Part shown: one piece after another, positions 36,076 through 46,350 of the stretch
Layout: each line of letters opens with the position of its first letter
Numbering within the stretch: the first letter of the stretch is position 1
Assembly: GCA_011317545.1 (NCBI GenBank)
Contig: WUJK01000006.1
Span: 2,542,001-2,606,000 of the forward strand
Direction: 5' to 3'
Length of the DNA: 64,000 bases
Source of the DNA: Coniella vitis
Lineage: Eukaryota; Ascomycota; Sordariomycetes; Diaporthales; Schizoparmaceae
Program-made: the position numbers and the translations under genes
The notes under the pieces: model-generated
Seen by the model: the letters and a program-made list of their open reading frames with translations, nothing else
The model's database searches: none
Told to the model about the DNA's origin: nothing

Positions 36076-36440
36076 TCAAAGGTTGATACTTACACGGTGG
36101 CAAGCTTGACTGTGCTTGGAGCAGTGCTTGCATTTGGCACCAGTGCCTAAGGCAATTAGCATCCATCCTAAAAGGCAGCGATAAAACAGCCTACCACACT
36201 TTGTTTGCCCAAGGTCCAGGTCACCCTCAACACCTTGTGCAAAGCGCTTGAAGTGAAAAGTGCGGTCGGCTAACGGGCGTAGGACAGGCGGAACGGGCAC
36301 GCAAGCATAGTTTTGCTTACGGCATCGGTCGCAGGACGGGGCATTGGGGACAGAGACACACTTTCCATCACTGTTGCTGCTGTTGCAGCTCTTGACGCAC
36401 GCAATGCAAGGAGTTGGGCGCTCAATTTGGCCATCCTCTT
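36076..36440 (-). pseudogene. Cysteine-rich ORF fragment after copia remnant
   Basis: A minus-strand frame carries CIACVKSCNSSNSDGKC, CDRCRKQNYACVPVPP and, after a probable short intron (donor near GTGTGGTAGG, acceptor near TTGCCTTAG), KCKHCSKHSQACHR. The paired CxxC/CxxxxC pattern looks like a small zinc-binding module. I do not recognise the family with certainty. Similar Cys-rich frames are found near retroelements in fungal genomes, and here it follows the copia RNase H end directly. It has no clean start of its own, so it is treated as a fragment. Confidence 0.4.
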
Positions 36441-37062
36441 TATGTAATGTGAATAGTGTCAACCAAGCCCAGTGCTTTGACAAACGCCTCCTGTTTATGC
36501 TTGGCCAGCGGCTTCGTGAGGCCGTCTGCTACCATCCCCTCTGTTCCCACGTGCTCAATTTGAAAGCATCCTTTCGCGGTCTGTTGAATAATCCATTTGA
36601 ATCGTACGTCGAGATGTCTCGTCCTCGCCGAGACCATAGGTCAGCAGCTCAGCTTGGACATCTTGAATTGACACATTGAGCATCCCACGCAATGTGCCGC
36701 GTGCCACTCGCCATGCTTTCTTCTCTGCCAGGTCAATTGGCTCTGGTATGGTCTGTTTTAGGAATCGTTCTAGGTCGTATGTGTTACACACGTCTAGGAC
36801 TTGGCGCCTCCACTGATGAAAGTTGTCAGCGCCTTTGAGCTTTGGGAAAGTGCCTGATTCCACACTAATTGGTGGGAGGTGCTGGTTCCAAGGGATTCAT
36901 ATCGGCTGGGTCTTCGAATACGGCCGATTTAAACTCCTCGTTATCCGATTGATCCAGTTGGATTAGCTCGTCTTGCATTGTGTAACGGCGCCATACTCTG
37001 CATAGGCCGTTCTCGGATCTCGGTTGGTGGGGTCGCGGTTTTGTACGGCTTTTTGGTGTCAC
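36440..37062 (-). mobile_element. Copia-like retrotransposon remnant, internally deleted
   Basis: Read on the minus strand, 36865-37062 looks like a gag N-terminus (ends DMNPLEPAPPTN then stop). After a frame change, 36640-36863 continues gag (ESGTFPKLKGADNFHQWRRQ and later AWRVARGTLRGML). Then, within a few bases near 36640, the frame of the extreme RNase H end begins: ARTRHLDVRFKWI, GMVADGLTKPLAKHK. Protease, integrase and reverse transcriptase are missing, so a deletion of several kilobases has joined gag to RNase H. No LTRs were recognised. It is a dead relic. Confidence 0.8.
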
Positions 37063-38204
37063 ACCAACTCGGTCAGTATATAGCCGTTCAAATCCGTTGA
37101 AAATCGATAGACCGTCTGCTATGAATGCGAATAGCAGTTTTATTGACTAAAACGGTCGAAAAATAGGGAATAAAGGACTCATAACCTGTATGGCTGTAAC
37201 TGAGTGATCGCATTAAGGAGGAAAAAGCTAACTGACTATGGCAGGCCCACAGGCCCTGGGCTAACTATGTGTGTGCTGGTGCACGAGCCACACCCTGGCC
37301 CACAATTACTATGTATACATACTGATTGCCGTTATCATCGGCGGGACGTTTGAGAGGCATGTGGGATTGTGGAAAATTGCAACACCAGACTGTTAGCGCT
37401 GCGAACAAGTTGCGGACACGGAAGGGACAAAAGTGGCAAAAAGTCGCGATGGAACTGCTTTCAAGCAGAGAAGACGAAGCGTGTGATGGAGTGAAAAGAA
37501 AGAGGAATACTAACAAATAATTATTTTTGAGGATCTTCGTGGTCATCTCAAGACCCAACCAACCGCACGGGCCATGCATATGCAGTTGGTCAGTGTATTC
37601 GTTGTTGGTTGCTTGATTGAAAGAGACTGCTGGGGCATTGTACAGCATGCCACTTTACAAGTGTATTGTAAGTAAACGTTCATAGAGATTGATGATTGTC
37701 TGATCATCTCAAACGCGTCTGGCAACGCGTCCTGCTAGCTGTTTATATGTGGGTCTACGACCCACGTGACCATTATGACTAATCCCAGGCCACCCCATGG
37801 CGGCCACAGCAGAGACCCTTATGGGAGTTTACTCTGAGTCCGAACGAGTCGTGTCTTCTTCTGCTGCATTGAATTCAGTCGGGCGATGGTTGGTATCATA
37901 TGTCAGCCCTGTGCCATTTATGATATGAGCTGGGGTGAGGGGCACTCACAGCTTGCTGCCTCTGCCTGTTTTGGTGGTTGAGGTGGTCTTTTTTTTGGCA
38001 TCAAACAGAAGTTTGTCTGGCTGCACGTACATAGTACAGAGGTGCTGTTTTGGTATCGCAGCTTTGAACGCCATATTATCCGGTCTCTCTTTCTCAGCGA
38101 TGCTCATGTGCATGGTAATGCATTCATGCAATGACAGATTTGACCAAGGGCATACCCGTGAGCTTTTTCACGGCGACAATGGAAAGGACACGGACAGATC
38201 TTTC
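37063..38204. other. Repeat-flanking region, no gene seen
   Basis: AT-richer sequence upstream (in minus-strand terms) of the copia gag remnant. A 5' LTR would be expected here but no second copy exists to identify it. TACATAGTA-type nonamers lie at 37307 and 38028. No reading frame looks like a gene. Confidence 0.45.
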
Positions 38205-38236
38205 CAAAACAAACAAACAAACAAGGTACGCACTTT
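38205..38236 (+). repeat. Left arm of candidate terminal inverted repeat
   Basis: AAAAC(AAAC)n followed by AAGGTACGCACTTT. It matches the reverse complement of 38813-38839 at 26 of 27 positions once one extra AAAC unit is allowed for. The core at 38220-38236 is a perfect 17-bp match. Confidence 0.75.
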
Positions 38237-38812
38237 CGATACACGTACTGCAGGCACTATCCTGGAAGCCGGGGAGTCGTATATAGCCAGAAAAGGGCAC
38301 GCCGTTAGTACGTGCACACTTATTGCCATAAAGGCTGGCGGCGGTACGACCCTGGGAGTGAACCAGGACCGCGCGGAAGTAGCCTTTACAGCGGAGGATA
38401 CGGGCGGCGAAGCGGTGGAGATCCTCGTTGGCGGCAACGCGGAGCTCGATATCGTGCGAGGGTATGGCGATCACACGGTCCTCATCACACGGTCCTCGTC
38501 AGCGTTCATGCTGAGGTTGGCGAGGAGTTGGCGGTTGGCAATGCTGCTAGTAGGCAGCGTCACCCACTTCCAACGGCCAGTATACCACACGAGGGCATGG
38601 CGATCACACGGTCCTCGTCAGCATTCATGCTGAGGTTGGCGAGGAGTCGGCGGTTGGCAATACTGCTAGTAGGCAGCGTCACCCACTTCCACCGGCCAGT
38701 GTACCGCACGAGGGCGGTGCCGCCAAAGCCAGGGAGGGCAACATTCTGGGGCTGCAGAGACATCTTCGCGTACGGAAGGAGTTATTAGGTGAAACCCACT
38801 AAGGGGATAGAT
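38237..38812 (-). pseudogene. Broken minus-strand ORFs inside the inverted repeats
   Basis: Between the two arms, minus-strand reading starts at ATG 38763 (MSLQPQNVALPGFGG) and stops within the duplicated block at 38560. A second minus-strand frame (from about 38474 downward, reading IPSHDIELRVAANEDLHRF) continues through the left arm to 38124. The two frames look like parts of one gene broken by a tandem duplication whose lengths are not multiples of three. I do not recognise the product. It may be captured host sequence or a gene that was never part of an element. Confidence 0.4.
38470..38716. repeat. 119-bp tandem duplication with nested 14-bp duplication
   Basis: ATCACACGGTCCTC occurs twice in a row at 38470-38483 and 38484-38497, and again at 38603. 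Sequence from 38484 to 38602 is repeated with a few substitutions from 38603 to about 38716, a period of 119 bp. Neither 14 nor 119 is a multiple of three, so both steps shift the reading frame. Confidence 0.9.
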
Positions 38813-38839
38813 AAAGTGCGTACCTTGTTCGTTTGTTTT
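38813..38839 (-). repeat. Right arm of candidate terminal inverted repeat
   Basis: The plus strand reads AAAGTGCGTACCTTGTT and then CGTTTGTTTT, the reverse complement of the arm at 38205-38236 with one AAAC unit fewer and one substitution. The enclosed span is about 635 bp, the size range of a MITE. No target-site duplication is evident immediately outside the arms. Confidence 0.75.
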
Positions 38840-38857
38840 CAGTCAAGTAAAGGGAGA

Positions 38858-38875
38858 GCACTTCGTACGAAGTGC
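38858..38875. repeat. 18-bp perfect palindrome
   Basis: GCACTTCGTACGAAGTGC is its own reverse complement. It lies 19 bp outside the right arm of the candidate inverted-repeat element. Confidence 0.9.
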
Positions 38876-40180
38876 ATCCCTTCCCTTCTAGCCAGATTCC
38901 CATAGGCTTAGTCATACCACGGCTTACGTACGATCATCACCAGTCTTGGTGGTGTTCCAACAATACCCACTTCTGAAGAAGCCGTTTCGAAAATTGCCTT
39001 TCGCATGCTGCTTCTGCGAACTGAATTGTTCGATTTTTTTGGTCGATTTATTTGGACCATTGAAATCGCCGTCGCTGCTCTTACTCTGCCAAAGCCTTGA
39101 ACCGAGCGGCCACCACAAGAACGTGGCGCCATATTTTCGTGTAGAGGCAGGCGCCTGTGTGTCAGGCGAGACAACGTGACTGTGCGGGCCTGGCAGAAAT
39201 CAATTCTTTTCGAGCCCATCTACGATACTCGCTGGTTCGTAGACGTCTTCGGGCTCGACAAAGAACTACCATTCTTAAAGCTTCCAATGGCCTTGTTGAG
39301 CGTTGTCACCAGTTGCTGCGCCTCGGGGCGTTATTGTGCTTGGCTAACATTATTCCGAGACTCGAAAAGAAAACCAACTCAAGCACAGGTGTCATTGCCA
39401 TTAGTCTCAAACGTACAGGCGCTTTGTCTGCCGTCGATGTGGCAGCCTGGAAGTCTGGCTTGTCTGGCAAACCGAGATAGAGACAGGTCTCGGAACTCCT
39501 CAGGAACGATGCTTTGCCAATTAGTGGAGTCGGGTATCTCTGTAAAGATACGGACGGCACGTCACGTCAGCCAAAGTGAAATGGCGGAACCAAAGTCTGG
39601 GACCCGGCGCGCTATCCCGCAGAAAGCAAAGGTGGAGTACGGGCAACGTCTTGAAAAAAGGCGGACGCACGGGAATAATGTTTATCAGGGCGCTCGCTTC
39701 CTCCGATCACGCTGGAATTTTTGGCGGTCTGGGTGGTGGCCAAATGTCTGTGCTCCTGATGTAAATCCCAAGAAGACCCGAGCAATGCGCTCGAGCTCGA
39801 CGACGTTGGCCCCGGACCACGACATCATCAGCTTCTCTGCTCAGCAGAACTCGTTGCAGCTTGTGACAAGAGACCTACTGCTGCGGCCATTTCCTCGTCG
39901 GCGGACTCGCGACATCATCAAGGCCGACAAGTTGTCATTCTCCTGGCTATCGAAGCAGCGAGCCCTGTGTGCTATTCGACGACCATTACGGAGTGGTCTT
40001 GTGCCAAGATCTCGAGATTTGTTGCGGGCTTGTTTTGACCTGAGGGTCCGTGGCTCGCTGTTTCGTTGGCTCGACGTGTCGCGTTGCGTTCAGCCTTGGC
40101 AACTGTTTCTCCATCGACGTTAGCTTGAGTATCATCACTACCAGTTAAATCCGTCACTTACTTTTCGCCTCTTTTGAATC
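38876..40180. other. Upstream region of DHA2 gene, no clear gene
   Basis: A plus-strand frame of 315 codons (39176-40123) exists but its translation is Arg/Ser/Cys-rich without domain structure and resembles nothing known, so it is not called. The last few hundred bases presumably hold the promoter of the MFS gene starting at 40181. The region may be decayed repeat sequence. Confidence 0.4.
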
Positions 40181-43100
40181 ATGGTACCAAACGAATCCAC
40201 CGCAGCTTCACCGAGCGCTTCTGCCAGAGAAGCGGCAGACAACAAGGATCCGCTGTATGATACCGGTGTCTCGAGTGCCACGGACAGCGATGACAATAAT
40301 GGGAATGGCGGCACGTTAACCCACGAAGATGCGGCAGAGTCGCAGCCGGTTGTGCAGCCAACGCTGGCACTTTCAAAGACAAAGGCTATTGCTCTTGTGG
40401 CGACGGTGACTGGGGCGAGCTTTTTGAATGCAAGTCATGCTTTCGTTCTGTTGATTTCTTTCATTGTACCATTACTGCGCGGTTCCATTTGCTTCAGGTT
40501 GAAGTCGGGAGAAGTGTTTTCCTCCGACATGAAGTGCATCACGCTCGATCTCAAGTTCGTGAGTGCAAGAATGAGGCTGAGGTGTCGAAGCTCACGCTTG
40601 ATGATGTATCGTGTGTGCCTCCTCATTAGCGTGCATGCTACTGGACCCAAATGCAACTTCAGCTTCTTTACATGCTTCGCAGATTCTTGATGCTGCAGCC
40701 ACGTCGAGACAGTGCCTTTTCTTGTACCAGTGGTATTCCGAAGGCATGGCCGAATAGGAGATGGCCGTAATTGTGCCTCCTCTCCTTCTCCCTCTCCACA
40801 CTGAAGACGACGGGCTAGCTTTGGGTCGCAACGTTTGGCAGAGCGGATGGCCGTAGTGACGGCCAAGATGGCCTCAGTGTCGATGGTGTCAAACATTCGT
40901 ATTTGACGGTGGATGAAGAATGGCTCAAAGATTCGAACAATGGCTTTCCACTTCTTGATCATCCTCATCCCAAGACTCAACTTTTCGCTCTCTTCCTGTC
41001 TTCATCCCCTGTGTCTTCTGTCTACTTTTTTTCCTGTTCTCTCTTTTTTTTTTTTTCTTTTTTTTTTTTCCCTTCGCTTTGCCACTCGTCTCTTATCACC
41101 CAGCACACCTCTGAACCACCTCGCCTCATTTCCACACCAGAATTCTTCCCTTGGCCTCCTTCTGAGGTCGACCCTTGTTGCCGGCGTCATCACTCTTCCA
41201 CGCCCCCAACCTATGTATTTCCGTCTGAGCACTCACGTCTCGCTGGGTCTCAAAGATATAGACTCGCGATTCGTTCGTTTGTCTCTCGCGGCGGAGGATG
41301 TTGGCAGTCTTTTGTATTGTGCGCAGGGACTCGGGAGTTCTGTCAAACAATGCCCTTTGTGAATGGCCCACTACGCAGGGCAGGCAGGGATTCAACGCGT
41401 TGAACGGCTATTCGATGAGGCAGGATCAATCGTCCGAGGGCTTCTGACTTGATTTAATCTCTCTGCGAAGAGCAAGGTCAGCAAGGGGCAAGATGTGTAT
41501 TGGGGAGTCACTCGGTAATGGACTCACCTGTTGGATATAATGCCGTTTACTGGATCTAGAGCCGGCACACAATTCTCCCGGAGATGAATCCGGGCTTGGG
41601 TTCGAGAACTCATCGCTGCCAGTGTTTCTGTTGTGCATGCTGGGGTTACTTCGCTCATGGGTCATTCCAAGGCGCTTGGCTTCGAGTCTGGAGGTGAACC
41701 CAAGGGCACTGCAAGTCGTGGAATAGTCGCGGTGCTTTCCTGACCCAGTCTGCCACATCTGGCGAAGGCGTGGCAGCGTCACAGACGATCTGCAACATTC
41801 TACCGAGCGCGCAACTTACCGGTGCCAACCTCGAAGCGCCGATTGAGCTGGCTTGTCTGGTCCATTGATTTTCTTTTGCTGCCAAGAGCAAGCTTCCTGA
41901 TGTATGCAGCGATGAATGGTCGTCAGACATCACATGTCGGCATGCCAGCTTTGAGATACTGGGGCTCTGGACTGCTGGTTTCAGAGGATAAGCCAATTTC
42001 GCTCCGGCCTGACACTTCGGATGTTTGAGTCTATGTAGTCACATCGCCAGTGACCTCGACGCATATGATATCTTCGCATAGGTGTACGAAAGCTAGTTGA
42101 GCTGACGTGTGGGTAAATCTACAATCGGCGGTCAGCAACGATGATGTTGGCTCTCATCCATAACGCATGGACGATTGTTCAACACCAGCAACGTACCTCA
42201 AAAGTCTATATATTCTTTGTTGACGTTTGGCTCAATCTGAGATGCGCAACATCAGCCGGACGGCATGAAGAGTGCAAGAGAGAGTTTTCCCTTGCGCTGC
42301 GTCTTGGAGCCGGCGCCGTCAGATGTCCTGGAAGAAGTAATAGCCGGAGCGACACCCTCCTTGATGCCTGTTTTTATGACGGCCTATCCTGAGGGTTTGT
42401 CGCACATCTCGTTGTTGATTTGAACCAGGCTTTATTGCTGATGCCGACCCCTGGGACTGCAATCGCCTTGCTCCGTTCTTTGTGGGAGCGCCAGCGACAA
42501 AGTCCGTTGCCACAGGCTTTGCAAGGTTGGCTGTACGATGAGTGTCTCTACAAGGACGCATTCATCAAGCCATCAACAAACACAGTGCTTCTGCCAACTC
42601 GCTACGCTTGCCGGCGTTTGATGTGGTGCGTAGCGGCAGGCTTACGTGCTTGTGCGAGATCACTAGAACAATCCATCAGCAACCGCCAAGATTCCCGGAC
42701 CACGAGTGAAGAACTCACAGTATTGGGAAGCGACAGCCAACACTGTCTACCCATACCATCACTAGCAGCTCATCAAGGGATGCCGAGGCCCCTGAGGCTT
42801 CATCAAGGTCAACATCGGGCGCCGCTTGCTCCATCACGACTTGATCCCTCTGGGCTCATGCTGCTGCAGCGATTTGTTTTCCTGCCGCGACCTCTTGGTC
42901 TCCTTTTCTGTGGTCTTGGCCGCCTTCCCTGTTTCTGCTTCTCGGCGCGACGCTGAACCATTGGCTCAGCCCCGGTTGGCAGCTTTCGCTTGATTCACTG
43001 CAATGTGGTGGATGCGAAACCCGGTGGTTGACTCAAACAGTATGGTCATGAAGAGCCACCCACGCCTCCCGTCTTGTTGTCTGTCTGGACACTTCATCAT

Positions 43101-45774
43101 AGCCGCAGGAGGTTCGAACTCAGCGCACGTGTTTATCGCTGATCTGCTCCCATGAATACATGCGACCACAGACACGGACATCGTTCGGTTTTGTAGCGAT
43201 GGTGCCGATCACTAGGAGGGCATCTTGGCGTTTCTCGAATTGTTTCAGGACGGCGCTATCTTTTGCGACCTGTCCAGATCAGCTGCGTCCAGATGAGGGC
43301 TCTGTTGACGACGTGCAAGCCATAGATTCGACCGGCTTCATGTGGATGCGCGTAGCGACAAGACACGCCTCTCTTCCATTCGAGGGACGTGCGACCAAAT
43401 CGAGAAAGGACTAGATGGGGTCGTTTGGGCGGGCTAGGTCTTGGTCCGTGAAGCGTATGCCGCGAGGTGTGCATGCCACGGCAAAGAGCAACTGCTCCGC
43501 GTCCACCACGCTCCACAATGGACTCAAGTCGATTCAGCTCGTACGGATGCTTCAAAATGGCCATCTCGTGCTCGTGATGTAGAGCTTGAAGCCGGCGGCG
43601 CCTTCCTTTTCCATGACGATGGCGTAGACCCCCCAGCAGCGATACTTGCCTGGGGGCCCACTGAGACCTTGAAAGAAGGCCTTCCCAGGAGGGGCCAAGG
43701 GAACACAATTGCCGCATGAGGCTAGGCGTGAAGGGCAGTGCGGAGGCAGCGGAGGGTCGGACGTGTCTTCGATAGCAGGGCTCACCAGAAAGGTGTTCTC
43801 GTCGTCTGGAGGAGGCCTTGAGTGGTAGTCAGCCACGACGTTTGCTTTGCCGGTTCTGTACACAATGCAGACGCCATAGTGCTCAATGGCGTCCAAAAAG
43901 CGCATGATGCGCGGCGGTTGGTCAATCGTGCCTGTAGTCGTCCGAATCTTCCGCTTGGCGTGGCGTAGCCAACAGCCTTTGTGCTCACGCGAGTTGTCGT
44001 TTCTTTTCCTTTTCTTTTTTCTTTTTTTTTTTTCCCTTCTTTTACCTCTCCTTCTTTCCCCTTCTTTTCTTTCTCTTCACCCTTTTTCTCATTTCTTTCT
44101 TTTCTTTTTTTTTTTTTTTCTTTTTCTCTTTTTCCTCTTTCTGTGTTTTCGCTCGTCTTTGCTCTTCAACTCTGCCCTGCCCTGTATTGGATCTCGAGTG
44201 GGAATCAGCGATTGCTTTACATGGTGGTATTTGATTGTGCATGTCTGTTTATGTTTATGCTGTGTTTGTTCTCCGGTCCCTGTTGAACACCATTTGCAAA
44301 TGCTTCTCCATCTCCATGGCCACTTTTGTGATCGGCCCTCGCTAATTTCCTAGCTTCCCAATAGACACTCTCAATCCAGGCCGTTGTCATCACACTTCCA
44401 ACCATTGGAAAAGACCTCTCCATTCCCGACTCGCGACAGCAGTGGATCGTGTCTGCGTACTCGTTGACGTTCGGGTGTTTTCTCTTGCTCTGGGGACGGG
44501 TCGCCGACTTGTATGGCAAGCGGACGATTTTTATTCTCGGTTCTGCATGGGTCGCACTCACAACGATTATTAATCCATTCGTTCCAAATGAAATCGGGTT
44601 TGATGTGTTTCGGGGCTTACAAGGTTTGGGCGCTGCGGCCAATGTGCCAACCGCGATTGGCATTCTCGGAACGACTTTTCCTCCAGGCAAAGCAAAGAAC
44701 TATGCCTTCTCGACGTATGCAGCGGGTGCACCCATGGGCTCCATCTTTGGCAATTTGCTGGGTGGTCTGATTGCGTCGTATGCGCATTGGACTTGGGTGT
44801 TTTGGGCGCTGGCCATCTTGGCTGTCATGGTGACTGTGGCTGGCTACTTCTTGATCCCGCCGCCCATCATTGTGCAGGGCAATCAGGAACGCAAAGTCAA
44901 GGCGACCGTGGACTGGATTGGCGCCATTCTCATCACCGCTGGCTTGATGGTACTGCTGTTTGCGCTGACTGAAGGCAATGTGGTCGGTTGGTCGACGCCA
45001 TGGGTGCCTGTGCTGATTGTCGTTGCACTCGTCCTCGTTGTTCTCTTTGTGCTGTGGCAGCGTCGTCTGGAGCGCCAAGCGATTCGCACACCACTCATGA
45101 AGGTGTCCATCTTCCACAATCTCCGGTTCAGCGCCGCAATGGTCATCATGGGCCTCTTTTTTGCGTGCTTCAACGGGTACCTCATTTTTGTGACGTACTA
45201 CTTCCAGGACTTTCAGGGTCTCAGTCCGATTCAGACGACACTGCGCTTCATTCCGACCGGTGTTGTTGGTGTCCTCACCGCCGCCATTACAGGCAGGCTC
45301 ATTGCTGTTGTCCCCACGTATGCGTTGCTCACGTTTGGGAATTTGTGCTGCTCTGTATCATGTCTCCTCTTCGCGGTGCCGATTCCGCCAACGACGTCGT
45401 ACTTTGCGTACGGCCTTCCCGCCATGGTGTTTGCTGTGTTCGGTGCCGACACTGCATGGCCATGCTTGACTTTGTTCACATCGCACTCCCTGCCGCCAGA
45501 AGACCAAGCCATGGGTGGGGCTTTGGTGAATGCCGTCGGCCAATTTGGACGCGCAATTGGGCTTGCTGTTGCCACTGCGGTGCAGACTGCTGTAATGGCC
45601 AGTGACAGGGGCAGGTCGGTTGCCGATTCAGGGGCGCTGCAGGCGTGGGACAAACCGACACTCAAGGGCTTGCAGGCGGCACAGTACTTCAACTTTGCAC
45701 TGGGCGCATCCAGTCTGGCCGTTGTGCTGGTGTCCTTCCGTGGGTCAGGAATCATCGGGAGAGTCCACCGGTAG
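40181..45774 (+). CDS. MFS multidrug/toxin exporter (DHA2 type), split by a giant intron
   Basis: Two exons, 40181-40429 and 44365-45774, encode 552 residues, the normal size for fungal DHA2 (14-helix) exporters. Exon 1 holds a Ser/Asp-rich cytosolic tail and the start of helix 1 (ALVATVTGASFLN). Exon 2 resumes exactly where relatives continue, with TLSIQAVVITLPTIGKDL, then SRQQWIVSAYSLTFG, GRVADLYGKR (motif A) and GAPMGSIFGNLLGG (motif C). The intron would be 3935 nt with a GC donor in perfect GCAAGT context and acceptor CCCAATAG, phase 0. The intron carries gypsy-like debris, so an ordinary short intron appears to have received an insertion. Whether the gene is still spliced and active is unknown. 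Expected role: proton-driven export of drugs or metabolites at the plasma membrane. Confidence 0.8.
40430..44364. other. 3.9-kb GC-AG intron filled with repeat debris
   Basis: The interval between the two DHA2 exons. It begins with GCAAGT and ends with AATAG. Inside are pyrimidine-rich tracts near 41025-41090 and 43998-44150 and, on the minus strand, gypsy-like fragments between about 43256 and 43990. The rest has short frames on both strands that I cannot assign. LTRs and a target-site duplication were not found by eye, so the exact insertion borders are unknown. Confidence 0.6.
43256..43990 (-). mobile_element. Gypsy-like (Ty3) RNase H/integrase fragment
   Basis: On the minus strand, two frames join to read TDQPPR-type sequence and then RFLDAIEHYGVCIVYR and GKANVVADYHSRPP. 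This is the characteristic end of the Ty3/gypsy RNase H domain. Downstream (lower coordinates) a region with YELNRLESIVERGGRG may be the linker to integrase. Frameshifts and stops interrupt it. Reverse transcriptase is absent: at about 43990 the similarity ends in a pyrimidine tract. It lies antisense inside the DHA2 intron. Confidence 0.7.
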
Positions 45775-46350
45775 AATGACAGTGGATGGACGGCTGGGTG
45801 CGGTGGAGCGAAGCACTGTGAACGAGAACAGAGCGCCAACCTCTGACGATCGCAAAAAAGAGCGAGAAACGGCTTGCCATGGCCTCAAAGGGGTGGATTC
45901 ATGGCTCGGCATCCCCCATGACATAGTACGTTTGGCCCAATGTGTATTGTTGGATCCGTCTCAACTGGATAAGACGGCTCGCGCTCGGTCGCTCCCCCCT
46001 CCCAGCCCACACGCTGCGTCCAGACTCTGGACTGGGTTGGACTTCGCAATGCGGCGACTCGTGAGCGTACGGCGGCGATGTAGGGCCAGAGAACAGGCGG
46101 CATTGCGTGGACAGCCGGCACAGAAGTAGAGGAAGGTGTGCGGTCGGAGAGGAGAGGTTGAAGTAGGCGATGGGTCGGCGGCAGGAAGAGAAATGGTCGG
46201 CAAAGAGGAGGAGGCGGCGCAGGAGGAGGGGCGAGAGGGCGATGATGGTGAGGAGGTGCGACTCTAGGACGGCCGGGCACCCCAAGGTACTGAGAGGAGA
46301 GGAATAGCTTGAAACTAAACTGCTTCCGCTTCCCCATGAGCACTGCGCTC
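45775..46350. other. Convergent intergenic region, no gene seen
   Basis: Between the ends of two convergent genes. Contains a purine-rich GAGGAGG tract near 46137-46260 on the plus strand. No reading frame looks real. Confidence 0.6.

Noticed and set aside
38470..38716. Tandem repeat as a possible CRISPR array
   Set aside because: Only two copies with no regular spacers, in a eukaryotic genome. It is a simple tandem duplication.
39176..40123. Plus-strand open frame of 315 codons upstream of the DHA2 gene
   Set aside because: Translation is rich in Arg, Ser and Cys without domain structure, hydrophobic pattern or any family resemblance. The length alone is not convincing in this composition.
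43090..43130. GGTTCGAACTC resembling a tRNA T-arm
   Set aside because: No cloverleaf could be built around it: no matching acceptor stem or A-box at the right distance.
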